The notes under the pieces are model-generated. The model was not told the origin of the DNA, ran no database searches, and saw only the letters and a list, made by a program, of their open reading frames with translations. Below are positions 33,462 to 46,018 of a DNA stretch of 64,000 nt, piece after piece. A program made the translations under genes and the position numbers. The stretch spans positions 3,968,001 to 4,032,000 of the forward strand of contig CP085827.1 of assembly GCA_020809705.1 (NCBI GenBank), read 5' to 3'. Position 1 is the stretch's first letter; each line of letters opens with the position of its first letter. The DNA is from Calonectria ilicicola. Lineage: Eukaryota > Ascomycota > Sordariomycetes > Hypocreales > Nectriaceae.

Positions 33462-33483
33462 CACGTGCGCTATCAGTCACGTG
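33462..33483. promoter_or_regulatory. Pair of CACGTG sites
   Basis: Two identical palindromic CACGTG hexamers at 33462-33467 and 33478-33483, 16 bp start to start, about 830 bp upstream of the CCR4 ATG. Close pairs of this hexamer are typical targets of bHLH factors. Whether they serve CCR4 or the methyltransferase gene is open. Confidence 0.4.
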
Positions 33484-34733
33484 AATCACCAACTTCGAAC
33501 TATTTTTCACCACGACGGAACAGTGATCAATTGAGTTAAAGTTGAGGGGAACCCTTTGATTCCTTTTTACAGTTCAGGGTCCTGTCTCTTTCCACAGTCG
33601 CATGGAGCTCAATGTTATGTTTAGTTGATGGGTTGCCCCTCCAAGGGCCCCTCTACTCAGGATGGTGGTTGAGCGCGGCGGGACCATTGACTAGGATGCC
33701 ATCCCAGATCTCGACGGTGTTGAGAGAGCCACCAAGCAGGTGGTTGACGAATAGAGAGCCTCGCCGACAACTCCGGTTTTGCAAGCCAGACCCTGAACCA
33801 CGGAAGGATTGTCAGATGCGTCCCAGGCTTGCTCGGCAGTCGTATCAATGCCGCCATAATTTTCTTCCAACGACGCAGGCTGCTCCTTGTCTCTTACTCT
33901 TGTTCTTGTGAAAGAGTGGAAATAAGACACTGCATCATTCAACGTTCCTGTCCGACTCATGGCCCAGCCAACGGTCCATTCTTCTGGCTGGTACACAACT
34001 CACAAGTCACCAGTCACAAGTCGAGCGGCGTTTGACAAACAACTCGACACTTGTCCGTCCCGTCGAGCGGGTTGGATTGGCGGCGAGGCTCCACTGCAAC
34101 AAGCCATAGCCATTTCTGGAAGGGCTTTACAATGGAGTCGCAGTCCCAAAGAAGCAAGACGCAATACCGAGTCAGAGCATTGTTTGCCCCCATCATACCT
34201 CTTGTGCTTGTTTGGGGCCCTCTGGACCCCCTTTGCTGAAGGGATGTGGATTGTTTGTGGTTGTGGTGACCCGTGGCCCTCCAGGTGTCCACTGCGACGG
34301 CGGTGCAGCCGATCAGCTCCCTTCGCTGTGACCGAAAATCTTGGCGCACGATGCGATCGAAACATGGATGCATTGGAAATAGCCTGCGTCCAGCAGCAGC
34401 GCACGCAGCAGCAGGCAACGGCAAGCACAGACAGCCGAGCCGGCGCACGCTGTCGGGGCACCCCATGAAAGTGAAACTTGGGACCAGCACGCACACGCAG
34501 CTACCAATGTATGTATGACAGGCCACGACTCGACAAGGGGCTGGGGCTCTAGCCACCCGAGAATAGCACTCCACTGCCTGGGATAAGTGGTACTACAGGT
34601 GGTCCGAGGGGTTAGAGTACCGGCATTCTTCTAGAAACGGTTGAAGCGCGGTAGCTTCTAACACGGATCGCCAGGTCGGGCACCGAGTCTATCTTCGCCG
34701 TGCCACGGCCGGATGATCAAGAAGGCTTGGTTA

Positions 34734-34774
34734 TTTTTTTTTTGGTTCAATCTCGGCTAGAAAAAAAAAAAAAA
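34734..34774. repeat. Opposed T10 and A14 homopolymer runs
   Basis: A run of ten T (34734-34743) and a run of fourteen A (34761-34774) are 17 bp apart. Together they could form a hairpin or a nucleosome-excluding element. They lie in the long CCR4-methyltransferase gap. Confidence 0.7.
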
Positions 34775-36622
34775 CTTGGTTGGGGGGGCATGACTGTGCA
34801 AAGTCTAGCAAGCAAAAAAGAAAAGAAAAGAGTACGGTAGCCATGCTGCGGGTGCCCGGCACAGCAGACGGACAGGAAGAGGCCCTGGCCAATGCCCGCC
34901 AATGTCCATGCTCAGCAGCCAGGCACAAGAGTTGGTGGAGATTCGGCCGTCACCTCTCGCATGGCGGCGTATTCGGCGACGACAGTCCTACACGCAGCGA
35001 TGATCATGCCCATAAGCCACCGCCTATCCCTCCAACCGGGTGAACCTGGCCGCCCTGGCAGCAAATGCAGCCGCCATTGCTCCGGACCCAGAAATGCCGC
35101 CGTTGGCCCTTCACAACACATCACTCGCCCGCGCGGACACCACCTTTGCTACAGGTTCGCCTTTCTTCTGCGGGGAGAGCCAACAGGCGGTCGTCACTCC
35201 ACACCCCAGAACCCGGAACAGTCGAATGGGAATGGTCCCTCGGATGGCTAATTGCAGCTGGCTGAAATCAAAAAAGCCTGTAATATGGCTCTACCCGCGC
35301 GCTCGCCCTGCGCATCCTTGGTATATAGAATGTGACCCTCGCCCTCTTGTCTTCTCTACGACCCGACACCTGAAACTCTAGAGTCGCTTTGCCATTGTCT
35401 CTGCCCCGCTGCATCAGAGGCCGACCAAACTCTATCGCCCGCAGAGCTCGACGCCCGACCCCGTTTCAACGCAACTTTAGCACGGCGTCCCAGGCTTCGC
35501 TTTCGTCCACTCCGGGTCGCCCTATACTGCTTGCTGCGTGCTCCAGGAACCATCGTGCTGTGCAGGCGCAGCCGCAGACGCAGCCGCAGGTCGCCGTTCG
35601 TCGCCAGCCCGGACGGGCACGAACCACTCTGCTCTAGCTCTCTCGCAACCAGCCTCTCGTGTCGTGTCTTTCGCCATCCTGAGAGGCAAGGCGTCTCACC
35701 ATTGCGTCCGAGGCAGCGCCATGGTCGCTGCCCTCATCTCACCTAGTCTACAACGAACTAGCCTGGCTGCAAAGGCGCAAAACATGGTCGCCACGGTGCT
35801 CTACCCCTACAGGTACCAAGACACAGGAAACCGGGACTTGCAATCCTTCCAGAAAACTTGGACCTACTGGCGCAACGGTTGAGCGCGTTCCCAAGCGCCA
35901 TCGATACGTCACATTCAAGTGCGAGGCGGACGAGCGTCCCAATCCCCCATAATCCACTCTCTATCCGACCTCCGCGGGTACGCCGTCGTCGTGATTGCTC
36001 TAGCGCTACCGCATTGGCCCAAACCCGGGGCAATATTCCTTGTTTGCCGAGAGGATCACGGACGAGAAAGAAACCGTATCTTGTTCTTCGGCAGCGTCGT
36101 TTGCCTCTGTTCATGCAGCAGGACAACCTTCGGCAATCCAAATTCAGAATACTCCCGCTGGCGGGCGCACCCTTGGTGGCGTACGGGTGCGACCATCGCA
36201 TCGCATCATTTCGCAAAAAAAAAAAAAAAACCCGCTCCCGGACAGAGGTCAGGGGCTTCATCCTAATCGTTCAGAGGCATTTGTTCCCCTTGTCGAGTCA
36301 GGGTCGCTCAGGGGAGAGCCATTCTAGGATAGCACACGGGAGGCGACAACCCCGTTCCGCGGCGAGGGAACCGTTCTAGAAGGCCACGACACCAGTTGAG
36401 CAGCGACTCGTGGTGGATACGGGTCAGGCACAGGACACCTGCTGGTCGCAGCAATTGGCGGTGCTTGGGTCCCCTAGCGGCGGTGGAACGCTTCAAGCCA
36501 CCCCTGTTTGGTACAGAGGTTGTCGCCCTTGGTTTGTTCCCTCTTCCCGGACTGGAAACCCCCCCCCCTCCTCCCCCAAAATCGGTGGTCCGCGCCAAAC
36601 GGGATAGCCCAGGGCCGCAAAA

Positions 36623-38404
36623 ATGTCGGAATGGGGCGGATTCATCTACGCCTCTGCCGCCCCTTTACCCACCTACACTCGACGGCCAAAACGTGAAAAG
36701 GAGCGACTTCCCGACGACCCTGGACACTCCAATCCAACACTACGAGACCACAATCGCACTCGTCTACCTTTTCGACACACAAGGACCTCGAGCGGGAGCC
36801 AAGGCAGTCGGTCGTCTCACGAGTCGACTCCGCGCACGAGCAGCAGCCCCGCCGCGGGGGCAGACGACGGCCAGCATCAACACACGCAAACCGTGTCGCT
36901 GGACTCGCCTGCGTCGTCCCCGTCGAATCCCACGTCGCCCAAGCCTTTGTTTGGGCTCGGCGGCGCTGTCTCCCCCTCCGCTTCGTCTGTCTTCTTCAAC
37001 CGAACCGGAACCGGCGACAAGAATCGTGCTCGCAATCGTGGCACACGCAATGCAGAAGGCCTGTCGTCTGTGGACCTAAAAAATGTAGCAATGTATACAG
37101 ACATGGAGCTCAACAACAGGCCCTTAACGGGCACCACCAAGCAAATCAGCCTCCCCTTCACCCGCACCGAGTCCATCTCTTCGGCCAGCGGCACCACCAC
37201 TCTCTCCACACATACCATGACCTCGACCGACCCGTCCAACACTTCCGACAACCCCGCAACCAAGTCATTTGTCGTGCGCAATGGACGCACCTACATCAAC
37301 GACCCTACACTGCAGTATCCCCTCCCCAGCGACCTCACCGAGCTCCATCGACAATGCCTCCGCACACTGTTGCTGATCCAGGTCTTTGGAGGTCCCATCA
37401 CCTCGCCGGGGCTGATGGCCAACCCGCCCAAGAAAGTTCTGGAGATTGGCTGCGGCACCGGCTTCTGGAGCATGTTGTGCCACCAGTACTTCAAGGAGCG
37501 AGGGCACAACGGCATTTCCTTCACTGGTGTCGACATCGCGCCGCTCGCTCCGGGCAGCCTGTCAGCCCCCTCTGATGCCAGCAAGCCCGACAAGGACATG
37601 AACTGGAGATTCGTTCAGCACGACCTCCGGCAGTTTCCCTGGCCGTTTCCTGACGAGGAGTTTGATCTCATCATGGTCAAAGACACCTGCCTCATGATCC
37701 CTAATCAACTGTATCAGACCTTCATGGAAGAGTACGTGCGAATGCTCAAGCCCGGCGGCACCGTCGAGATGTGGGAGAGCGATACTACTTTCCGAATGTT
37801 GCGACCCCACGTGCCTAGCGCCACACCTAGCGAGGAAGCCGAAGAGCACGAAGTTGCCATGAACCTCGGTGCCTATCCCATGACGGCCAACACACCCCTC
37901 TCAGCCCCTCTCAACACATTCCTCGTCGAGTATAATCACTGGCTATCCAGAGCTCTAGAGGCCCGCACCTTGACAGCCGTTCCCTGTACCCTCATCGGTC
38001 CATTCTTGCTCCAAGAGTCGGAGACTTTGATGGATGTCAAATCGAAACGTCTTGCTATCCCTCTCAGCGAAGTCCGATGGGAGCGTGAGGGAGTCGGCGG
38101 TGTCGTCACCAAAGATGGGAAGTCGTACGTTGAGGTGAAGGGCAAGGGGCCACACCAAAAGGTGGAGAAGAAGTCGTTGACCCCTGCGCAGAGCGCCCTG
38201 CGGAAGACGGCGCTGTTGACGGTGGTGCAGCAGATCCAGGCGCTAGAGCCAATTCTGAGAGAGGCCAGCGGCAAGAGCCTGGACGAGTGGGACGTTTGGC
38301 TCGGAAAGATGATGATGGATTTGATGAGCGAGAATGGAACAAGCTGGGGCGAGTGTCTTGAGGTGGGCGCGTGGTCTGCGCGCAAGCGGATAAATACCAA
38401 CTGA
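36623..38404 (+). CDS. SAM-dependent methyltransferase with long Ser-rich N-terminus
   Basis: Single exon, 593 aa. The ATG (aaaaATGTCG) has a good context and follows a long C-rich leader. Residues 1-~210 are low-complexity, rich in Ser, Thr, Arg and Pro and likely disordered. A Rossmann-type methyltransferase domain follows: motif I VLEIGCGTGFWS near residue 270, FTGVDIAPLAP near 301 for the acidic ribose contact, FDLIMVKDTCLMIP near 345, and YVRMLKPGGTVEMWESD near 370. The ~190-residue C-terminal part is helical and specific to this fungal group (ending GTSWGECLEVGAWSARK). The substrate is unknown; LaeA-like regulators share this fold but I see no feature that would place it there. Probably cytosolic or nuclear. 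Confidence 0.88.
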   Translation: MSEWGGFIYASAAPLPTYTRRPKREKERLPDDPGHSNPTLRDHNRTRLPFRHTRTSSGSQGSRSSHESTPRTSSSPAAGADDGQHQHTQTVSLDSPASSPSNPTSPKPLFGLGGAVSPSASSVFFNRTGTGDKNRARNRGTRNAEGLSSVDLKNVAMYTDMELNNRPLTGTTKQISLPFTRTESISSASGTTTLSTHTMTSTDPSNTSDNPATKSFVVRNGRTYINDPTLQYPLPSDLTELHRQCLRTLLLIQVFGGPITSPGLMANPPKKVLEIGCGTGFWSMLCHQYFKERGHNGISFTGVDIAPLAPGSLSAPSDASKPDKDMNWRFVQHDLRQFPWPFPDEEFDLIMVKDTCLMIPNQLYQTFMEEYVRMLKPGGTVEMWESDTTFRMLRPHVPSATPSEEAEEHEVAMNLGAYPMTANTPLSAPLNTFLVEYNHWLSRALEARTLTAVPCTLIGPFLLQESETLMDVKSKRLAIPLSEVRWEREGVGGVVTKDGKSYVEVKGKGPHQKVEKKSLTPAQSALRKTALLTVVQQIQALEPILREASGKSLDEWDVWLGKMMMDLMSENGTSWGECLEVGAWSARKRINTN

Positions 38405-38973
38405 CTGAGTCACGACGAGTTGAGTCAAGAAGAAAAAAGCGAGGTCATTTACGCGAATTACAATTAGCGGGTGACAACTATTCATCACAGATTGCGCAAT
38501 GGGCCTTTATGCCTACGCTCAAAGCGCAATGCGAGTTTATCATTCATCTTTTATGCCACGATACCAATCCACGAGTCCAACTTATGCCCCGCCCTCACGC
38601 GTCAGGATCATAGCGTTTCCTGAGAGTGCGGTATCTTTTCAAGTAATATCTATACCCAATATTCAGTACATGAGCAGGAGAAATCAGGATACATAGGAAG
38701 AGAAGGATCGGGTTGGAAACAACATGGATGAAAACCTCCACTGGGCAGGTTTGGAGGACCAAGTAAATATGGCAAGCAATTCAATAGTGTACCATGGGGC
38801 ATGGCTTGATGGGGTATGACAATGCGAATGGTTTAAGCAACATTGTGTCTATCGTTGTGTTGAGTGATATTAAATGAGTAACAGCCGGAGTTGACTGATC
38901 GAGTTCAACTCAACACGTCACTCACTGCCGATGGCAATCTCAAATAGGCAGCCAGACTAGAATGAAACTCGAC
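38405..38973. other. Convergent 3' region, methyltransferase and LYR genes
   Basis: 569 bp of moderately AT-rich sequence between stop codons on opposite strands. Short frames within it are not supported. Nothing else was seen. Confidence 0.5.
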
Positions 38974-39328
38974 TTACAATGCTTCAATTTCTAAAGCCAC
39001 GTCAGCGATAACCCTAACTAGCAGCATGATAGTTGACAGTATACATACCCTTCTTTACGTACCCTGCCTGTGCTATACCTTGACGAATCTTGTCTTCATC
39101 ACGCTCAGCTGCTTTTGACATGAATGCTTTGTGGAGCCGGGGCCTGAAGTAGCCATAACCAAGGGGATACTCTCTACCAAGAAAGAGCAATTCTAGGACG
39201 GGAGTCAGATATTCTGTAAGAAAGGCCAATGACAAGGCTGAGGTTGTGTGTGGCTGAGGCTGAGGAATCGTGATACCTTTGTAGATGGCGACAACTTGTC
39301 GCCGCAGCTCAGGATTAGGTGGTGGCAT
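38974..39328 (-). CDS. LYR-motif (Complex1_LYR) protein, LYRM5/ETFRF1-like, 70 aa
   Basis: Three small exons on the minus strand: 39277-39328, 39049-39192 and 38974-38990, with introns of 84 nt (GTATCA donor, CCTAG acceptor) and 58 nt (GTATGT, TTTAG). Splicing yields AIYKELLFLGREYPLGYGYF, then RPRLHKAFMSKA, then GYVKKEIEAL, a near-complete match to the electron-transfer-flavoprotein regulator LYRM5/ETFRF1. Human ETFRF1 displaces FAD from ETF in the mitochondrial matrix and binds acyl carrier protein through the LYR region; here the LYR triplet is degenerate (IYK). The unspliced frame happens to stay open through the first intron for 104 codons, so automated calls may give a wrong protein. The last exon is only 17 nt. 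Shares a short divergent promoter with the gene at 39615. Confidence 0.9.
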
Positions 39329-39614
39329 TGCTGGGGTTCAGTGCATGATTCGACAATTATCCGAGCGATGGATGAACCGAGTATAATTGCCAAGAAGGAA
39401 AAATGCCGGCAGTCTCGCGGTTAAATTGGAAGGGTTAGAATTGAGAGTTGAGGACTCCATCGGGGTAGTATTTCCCTTGCAGGACAACCCCGCATCAGCC
39501 ACCCCCGAGACGGGGCCCGGTGTGGCAGCTTCAGCCACATGTTTCGACAACTTCATCTCGCCATCCGACTCAATCAGAACGTCAACCCAGCTCTGAATAA
39601 CCGCCAATTGGCCA

Positions 39615-40704
39615 ATGAAGCCGCGCCTCTCGTCCCGTGCCGACATGTCGCTGAAATTTGGCCCTAAGCGGTGGCCGCAACTCCCTCCCGCCCTTCACGT
39701 CTTCCCAACCCTCCAGCGCTTCACGCCAGCGTTCGCACCTCGGCGAGCGCAAAGTGTCCCACCCGGCAACCCACATCGCACCCATCTCAAGGCCCGGATC
39801 GGCAGTGTCCAGTACATCTACGATGACTTGGGTGTGCTAACCTACGCGGGAGCCTCAGCCTCGCAGACTGCGCAGATTGGAAAGCTGCTCTCGAAACTGA
39901 ACAGCAAAGACAGCACTCTACCTGACCTCAGGAGCTGCCGAGTGGGAGCCATAAAGAATGCCAAATACGCCAAGTACAAACTTACTACTGAAGATCGACA
40001 CATTGAGCAGGGTCCAAAGGAAAAGGTCCGCCACATTAGAGCAAAACTCAATCAAACAGCGCACTTACTCACTTTGCACAGGAGGGTTTTCTCACATCAG
40101 TCGCGGTGTCCGAGTTGGGCACACAGGCCGCAACGAGATGGATGAATAAAACAATAGCTGCAGCTCAAAAAAGGTATCCAAGCTTCAAAGTGGGATACTT
40201 CCGCGAGTCCTATGTGCACATCGTACGTGGCTTGTTTACAAAAGGAATCATCAACGTAAGTGGATTTATTCATCATGTTATCCAAGCTATGACATAGTAA
40301 TGGCCTGCTCACTCGTTGTATAGAACACCGTTAATGGACCTAAACGCCTTAATGTTGATGCTCATGTCGTGGCCTCGCCTATGCATGAAGGTATCAGTAT
40401 CACCGTGGAGCTCTATGCGGTTGGCACAAACCATTATGTTGGCAAAATGACGGTCGGTTGTGCTCTTTTCACCGAAGACCACAAAGTTATGAACAATTCT
40501 GAAACAGAAACGGTTCTCAGATCGGCTCAGAGTCTGGATCTAACCCCACCATCAACAATTCAGAGCGTGACAGATGTCCTCTGGAAACTAGAAAGGCAGA
40601 TATGGTCAGACCGCGTTGATGAGAACGAGTATCCAAGGATTACACCCGCAGAGGCCGCTGCACGCAAAGAGAAGGGTCTGACTGAGAGCGAAACGCTTGA
40701 ATAG
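39615..40704 (+). CDS. Unrecognised fungal protein, 321 aa
   Basis: Three exons as modelled: 39615-40025, 40082-40255 and 40324-40704. The 56-nt first intron has a weak GTCCGC donor but a good TACTCAC branch region and CACAG acceptor; the 68-nt second intron has GTAAGT and TATAG. All joins keep frame. An alternative ATG at 39645 (MSLKFGP) would give 311 aa. The N-terminus is rich in Arg, Pro and Phe with few acids (KFGPKRWPQLPPALHVFPTL), which could be a mitochondrial leader. Later segments include VQYIYDDLGVLTYAGASASQ, KVGYFRESYVHIVRGLFTKG and VDAHVVASPMHEGISITVEL. I cannot assign a family. The donor of intron 1 is the least certain point. Confidence 0.62.
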
Positions 40705-43257
40705 AGATGTCTTACGTTGATCTGGCTCCCCACATAGATACAATTGTCAGCCACAAAGGGATGGCGAGGAGACAGAGAGTATCGGGCGTTTATAGAATAC
40801 AACTTACACACTAGTGGCAGAAGTAGACTTGCATAACGGCACATAGCAAACGAGCTAGCAACTCAATGTGGCGTTTCGTTTCACAATTCATTCTCATAAA
40901 GCGTGCAATTGGTTCTACGCGCAGAGCTCAATGGGTCACTCATTCACATCCAAAGACGCAACTCCCTTCTTGCCCCCTTCCCCCCCCCAGCCCCGTTTAT
41001 TTACCGAGATTCGCACGATGTCAATCGTCGAGCATCCCGTGGCGCTTCCCCCACACTGCCCAGGCTGGACACGCGACAGTGACCGGAAAACCGGGGAAAG
41101 GGCTCGGACTGTTACGGATACTGTACGGCGACATGGCGCACGCTACAGGGGGTGACAGAGACGGTCGGCGGACCGGCGATTACAGGAAAAAGCAAAGACG
41201 ATGACGGGGAAAGCAAAACGGCTGCGGGCGCAACTGCACGGGACGAAGTAGCGGCCTTCAGCGCCTAGCCTAGCAGCCTCCCAAGTGGTGTGGACGCGGG
41301 GGGGGGGCTAAAATTTTGGGACTTTCAATCCTTTTGCTCCTCGTGCAGCGTGGTATCGTGATGTGACTCCTTGGGCGTGGTACATGAGGTTTGTGTTGGG
41401 TGTGTGCTGGGCGAGGATAATTGGTGAAGGTGGGGACGGGGGGTGGGTGCAGATGCATTGAACATGATACATGATGCAAAGTGGCGGTCGAGGGTCACGA
41501 TGATGGAGCGTAATGGAGGGTAAAGGTACACCCGCCGCTGGACTACTGTACACACTATGTGAAACAGAACGTCTCAATATGGAGAGCGTTGAGAGGTCAT
41601 CGGATTGCCTGTTTTGGTCGTCTACGATGAATGAGTACATTCTGTCTCAGCCCCAGACGTGTTCACGTCGAGACGACACAAGACATACATACACCATATA
41701 CAGCTTAATAGGCGACGGCAAGGGTCTCCTTGGAGACATTTGTCTTGCGTCTTGTAAGATGACCCTTGGCCCATGGCCATGTACTTTCCGATCGCCCCGA
41801 AATAAAACAAAAAATGCAAAATTCTAAAAAAGAGCCAAGACAAACGGGTGATTAACAACGCATCGACACCGACCGCTTGTACTCGGAACGCGGCATTCAA
41901 AACTTTGACAGGACCGGCTTGCCTGCCGATGCCCAACCAACTGCCAATCCTCCCGGGAGAGGGCAAGCAAGCCGCATTGGTGGCGTCGCGACCCCATGGC
42001 GCGCACGGCGCATCCCGCGCGATATCAGTTCAGTCTTGTGTTGCGTTGCACTAGTCAACCACGACAAGCCTCTTTTTCCCTGTGCCGTCCGTCTGTCGGG
42101 GGGGAAGTGAGCAAGCCCCCCCCGCTCGCCAAAAGTGGTCGAGACCCGTGACAGAACGGAGGGTCGATCGGGGGGGCAGAGGGAACCCCAATAGCATTTA
42201 CATCAAGGCGGCGATCCTCCTTGGGCCCGGGAAGTGGTGGACGAATGGCCGCGACAGAACGGCCTCGAGATCAGATCAGGCCACTCACGAGCCTTGTAAA
42301 TCACTGCCCGAAGCAAAACGGCCTCGACATGTCCAAGTAGGCCTAGCTCTCACACCGTCATTTCCATACATCCCCGCTCTGCAAGAAAAGGAGGGCATGT
42401 ATTTTATGTGTAAGACTTTCTTGCGCCTGCTTGTGCACGTGTGCGTCTTGTGTGCGTCGTGTGTGCGCGCGAGCAGCGGAGACTGGCAGCTTGGATGATG
42501 TGCAGGGCCCAGGGTTTATCACGAGTGCCCCAACGAGAAGTGCCGGCCGTGGAGCGGGATTCAAAAGGGCAACAACGACGGGCCACACTTATCGGCCATG
42601 GCAGAATGGGCCAAGACGATAGGTCAGCCAAGACGGGTCTGGTGGTTAAACTTGGGCGTTTTGGGACGGGGGAGGGGGCATTTTGGGGGATCGTCGGACA
42701 TTGCAATGTAAGTAGGATGTTACAGTAGCCTACACGATGTCGACCACAAGACCACTCGTTGTGTCAAGGACAGGAAAAAGGATCCGGTAGGAGCCAGGGG
42801 GGCCAGAGAGGCTGGAAGGGCACAGAAATTACCCACCAAGGGCATGAGTAAGTCGAGGTTGCAACCCGAGGATACTAGGTAAGGATTCGAATAAAGTCCC
42901 GACGGCCGTTATTTTTTCTTTTTTTTTTGCTTCCGTCATCAACCCGCAATAGTAAAAAAAATAATTCAAGGCAAACAGTGAATGAAATCAGCGGTCTGCC
43001 GTTTCCTCGAGGCCATGTCCCTGACCCGTTGGCGCCGCGTGCGAGCATAATAGAGCATTGATTAGTGTAGACGGATCATACATCACCCGCAAAAATCTCT
43101 TCACTGTGCCGCAGTACTGTGCATGTACCGATGCAAGTTTTCGAAACGGTGCCAAAATAAGAAACGAACCAGGGTTGCTCGCGTGGTGTGTGTGGGCGGG
43201 CGGGCATCGAGAGCCATGACAGGGGGCCGTTGAGGAAAGAAAAAAAATTCTCCGCTA

Positions 43258-43274
43258 TTTTTTTTTTTTTTTTT
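43258..43274 (+). repeat. T17 homopolymer, followed by CAG
   Basis: Seventeen T residues immediately before CAG look like a polypyrimidine tract and 3' splice site. An A8 run lies 10 bp upstream (43240-43247). It is in non-coding sequence and could be an intron end of an untranslated leader or a simple length-variable tract. Confidence 0.6.
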
Positions 43275-46018
43275 CAGATCGACGCGAGGCGAGCGAGTAA
43301 GCGAGAGAGGATGCCGCCGGTGTTTAAGCAGGCGGTTATGTGCCCTGGTTTGGCCTGGGTTAGCGGAGATGCTCTTGGAGATGGGACGGGACTGGGTGGT
43401 AGCGGGATCCACCGGTTTAGAAGTGACAGGGGGCCATTTGATATTTCGAGTACGAGATGCATTGTGTTTATAAGAGTCATGAACTCGCTATTGGCTATGC
43501 AGCATGACAAGACGCCGTGCCTGCTGTTGAGATGCCGGCGACGAAGATCCCGTTGCTTTTTCAAAAGCAGGTTTCTTGGATGCGCTTGGGGAGACTGCAG
43601 CATGGTTCATCTGCCAACGGCCACGCAGGTCGGCCATGCCGTGCATCTGCCAGAAATCTTCCTGCTTGTGACTTGCCGTTTGTGTTCAAGCTCAGTAGCA
43701 TTAAAAGAGGAAAAAAAACAACCCTGGTAGTGGAGGCAATTGGCATTCGTAGTATGGTGTGGTGGAGTTAGCCATTGACGGAAACAGTCAAGGTCGACTC
43801 AAGAGGCTGAGAGGATCACACACCAGCCGGCCGAGTGAACTGCCGGGGCCGACTTGAGATCCTGATGCAATGCTGCACTCTGGGCACTGTATACACATGG
43901 AAACTATCTTGGTCGGTTGTGGATTTACTGGTCTCGCATTTACATCGCCCTGACTCGAGATGGCATAAACTATGATGCATTTAGCTGATCGGGTCCGCAG
44001 GCTCCCTTGTCTCTGCGCTCGGTATTACTCCCGCTGCTAAACTGCTAAACAGGGTCTGGTGACGTCTTGTGGGCATGCTTATTCCCAGGCTCCAATCTCG
44101 CCTTGGAGTAACAGTGTTTCGGCTCTATTTTATTCTTTGTTCTGCCGGCACAACCTGGTGCATAGGGGGCCGTCCAGGGGTCCGTGTCCGTCCGTGACCT
44201 CGTCTGTGTGTCTACCATGTGCTCCGTCTCCCCTTGATCGACCACTCCAATCGGGACGACACGAGCAACACAGGGAGGGAGGAAAGCATATGGACGGATG
44301 AGGGTTGATGAAGGATGATGAGCTGAGTGAGCGAGGCGCCGACAAAGCTTAACCTCGCTCTAAACACTAAGAGCGACGGGGCCTCTGATCTTGATTCGCC
44401 CAATGGTCTGGCCGAAAAGACTTATTCTCCGCAGACTACGAGTGTCATCAGAACAGAGCCGCTGCTTGGAGGGTTATCCCCGCGCTCGACAGCGAGCGAT
44501 GGGGACCCTGAGTTGGGTCAGAGTGACGATGAGGCTGGAAGAGAGGCGCGCCCGCCTGTGCCGGGATGTACCTTGTTTTGCGCAGCTTGTTGGCCACCAG
44601 AGGATGGCCATGCACGCGTCGCGCCGTCTGGCCTTGACGATTTGCTGGGGATCTTCACGTCAAAATCCACATGTATGTGTGCGCTGCATGAGCTGGCGCG
44701 CCGGATGCCCGGTGAGCAGCGAGTATCACGATGCGGAGGCATGATGCAACTGGAGGCTGTGCTGGCAATGCAACTGGCGAACAAATCTGACAAGCTCGCG
44801 AATCAGCACCAGGCACCACGAGCGGCGTCAATCGGCGGCGCTTGATGACGGATATGGACTGGAGGGCGCATCATCTTTGTTGTATTGATTCGACCTTGTC
44901 GTTTGACTTTGTACAAGTCTAGGCATCTGCTCCTACACACACGCTACACAGTGCGGTGCAGACGGTGCCATTGGGCCAAACGGGGGCATCTGGTCCGTTA
45001 TCTTCTTGACTGAGAGCACCAGTGTGCAATCGAGAATGCAACGGTAGGAGGCGATGAATCAATCGGGGAGATGCTGAATTGGTCGGCAGATCACAAAGCC
45101 ATGGCGCGGGGGGCATGGTGCCGGGCACGCACTACAGGCCAGAAGGAAGCTGGGAGCGCTGTCAGCGCAGAGTAGCGCCTCGTCTCGCGCCGAGCTCTCG
45201 TCTCATCTCACCCGATCCTTGCTTGACCCCATGTCGAGGTACCGTGTCTTTTTACAGGCCAGCAAGTACACGGCCGTCACATAATTCGCTGGCACAGAGC
45301 AGAGCGTCTGCCAGGTCTGCATCGCCCGGGAGCCGGCAATGGCCAGGTAGATATTCCTCTGTCGTGTAGTGTAGTCACGGTCAACAACACAACCGCCTCA
45401 CTTGCTTGCCCTCCTAAAACCCCCCCTCCAGCCTCGGTACCCACCCGCTACTCGTCGGCCCTGCAGAAGCCCTCCAGATCCCCACCCGCAAAACTACGCC
45501 ACTAGCGCCTCCAAAGTAGATCCAGGTAACCCCTCTTCTTGCACAATCGGTACCTGGCGCGGACCGGATTCCCTCGAATTCCCCCCTACACACACTAAAG
45601 GTTCAGTGGCATCAGTGGCCGTGTCGGACCACGCCAGAAGGGCTCCAGGCCCCCTAGGCACACAGTGCGAATCCCCAAAGCCCCCCCCCGCCATACCCGT
45701 TCCCGTCAATTCTTTTTTTTTTGTGTTGGATGGTCCATTCCATCTTTCCTACTTATCGACCGGCCTGGCCGTAGCCTCCAAAAATCTCCCACCTCCACCA
45801 ACCACACTTATCCACAACTCACATCCGCATCCGCATTCGCAAAACTACCAGCTGTGCTCACAACCAAAAAGTCTCACAACCACGCAGCCCAGGGCCCATC
45901 CACGAGACACTCGCTCTCGCCACAATCGTTTTGTTCGCTCTTACTCAGCCCCGTCGGCCCCGTCGACCTCGACCCGTCCCGCGGCTTTCACGGGAATATC
46001 ATCACCCTCACAACGCAC

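Larger units (their letters stand above)
32637..36622. other. 4.0-kb gene-poor region between divergent CCR4 and methyltransferase genes
   Basis: No open frame here resembles a known protein. The many frames of 60-190 codons overlap each other on both strands, as expected in GC-rich non-coding DNA. The right part (about 35390-36600) is C-rich on the plus strand and could be a long leader of the methyltransferase mRNA. Homopolymer runs occur: T10 at 34734-34743, A14 at 34761-34774 and A16 at 36215-36230. A pair of CACGTG sites is annotated separately. Confidence 0.6.

Noticed and set aside
44327..44845. 172-codon frame
   Set aside because: It opens without an ATG, overlaps another frame and matches nothing; it could be an exon but there is no splice support.
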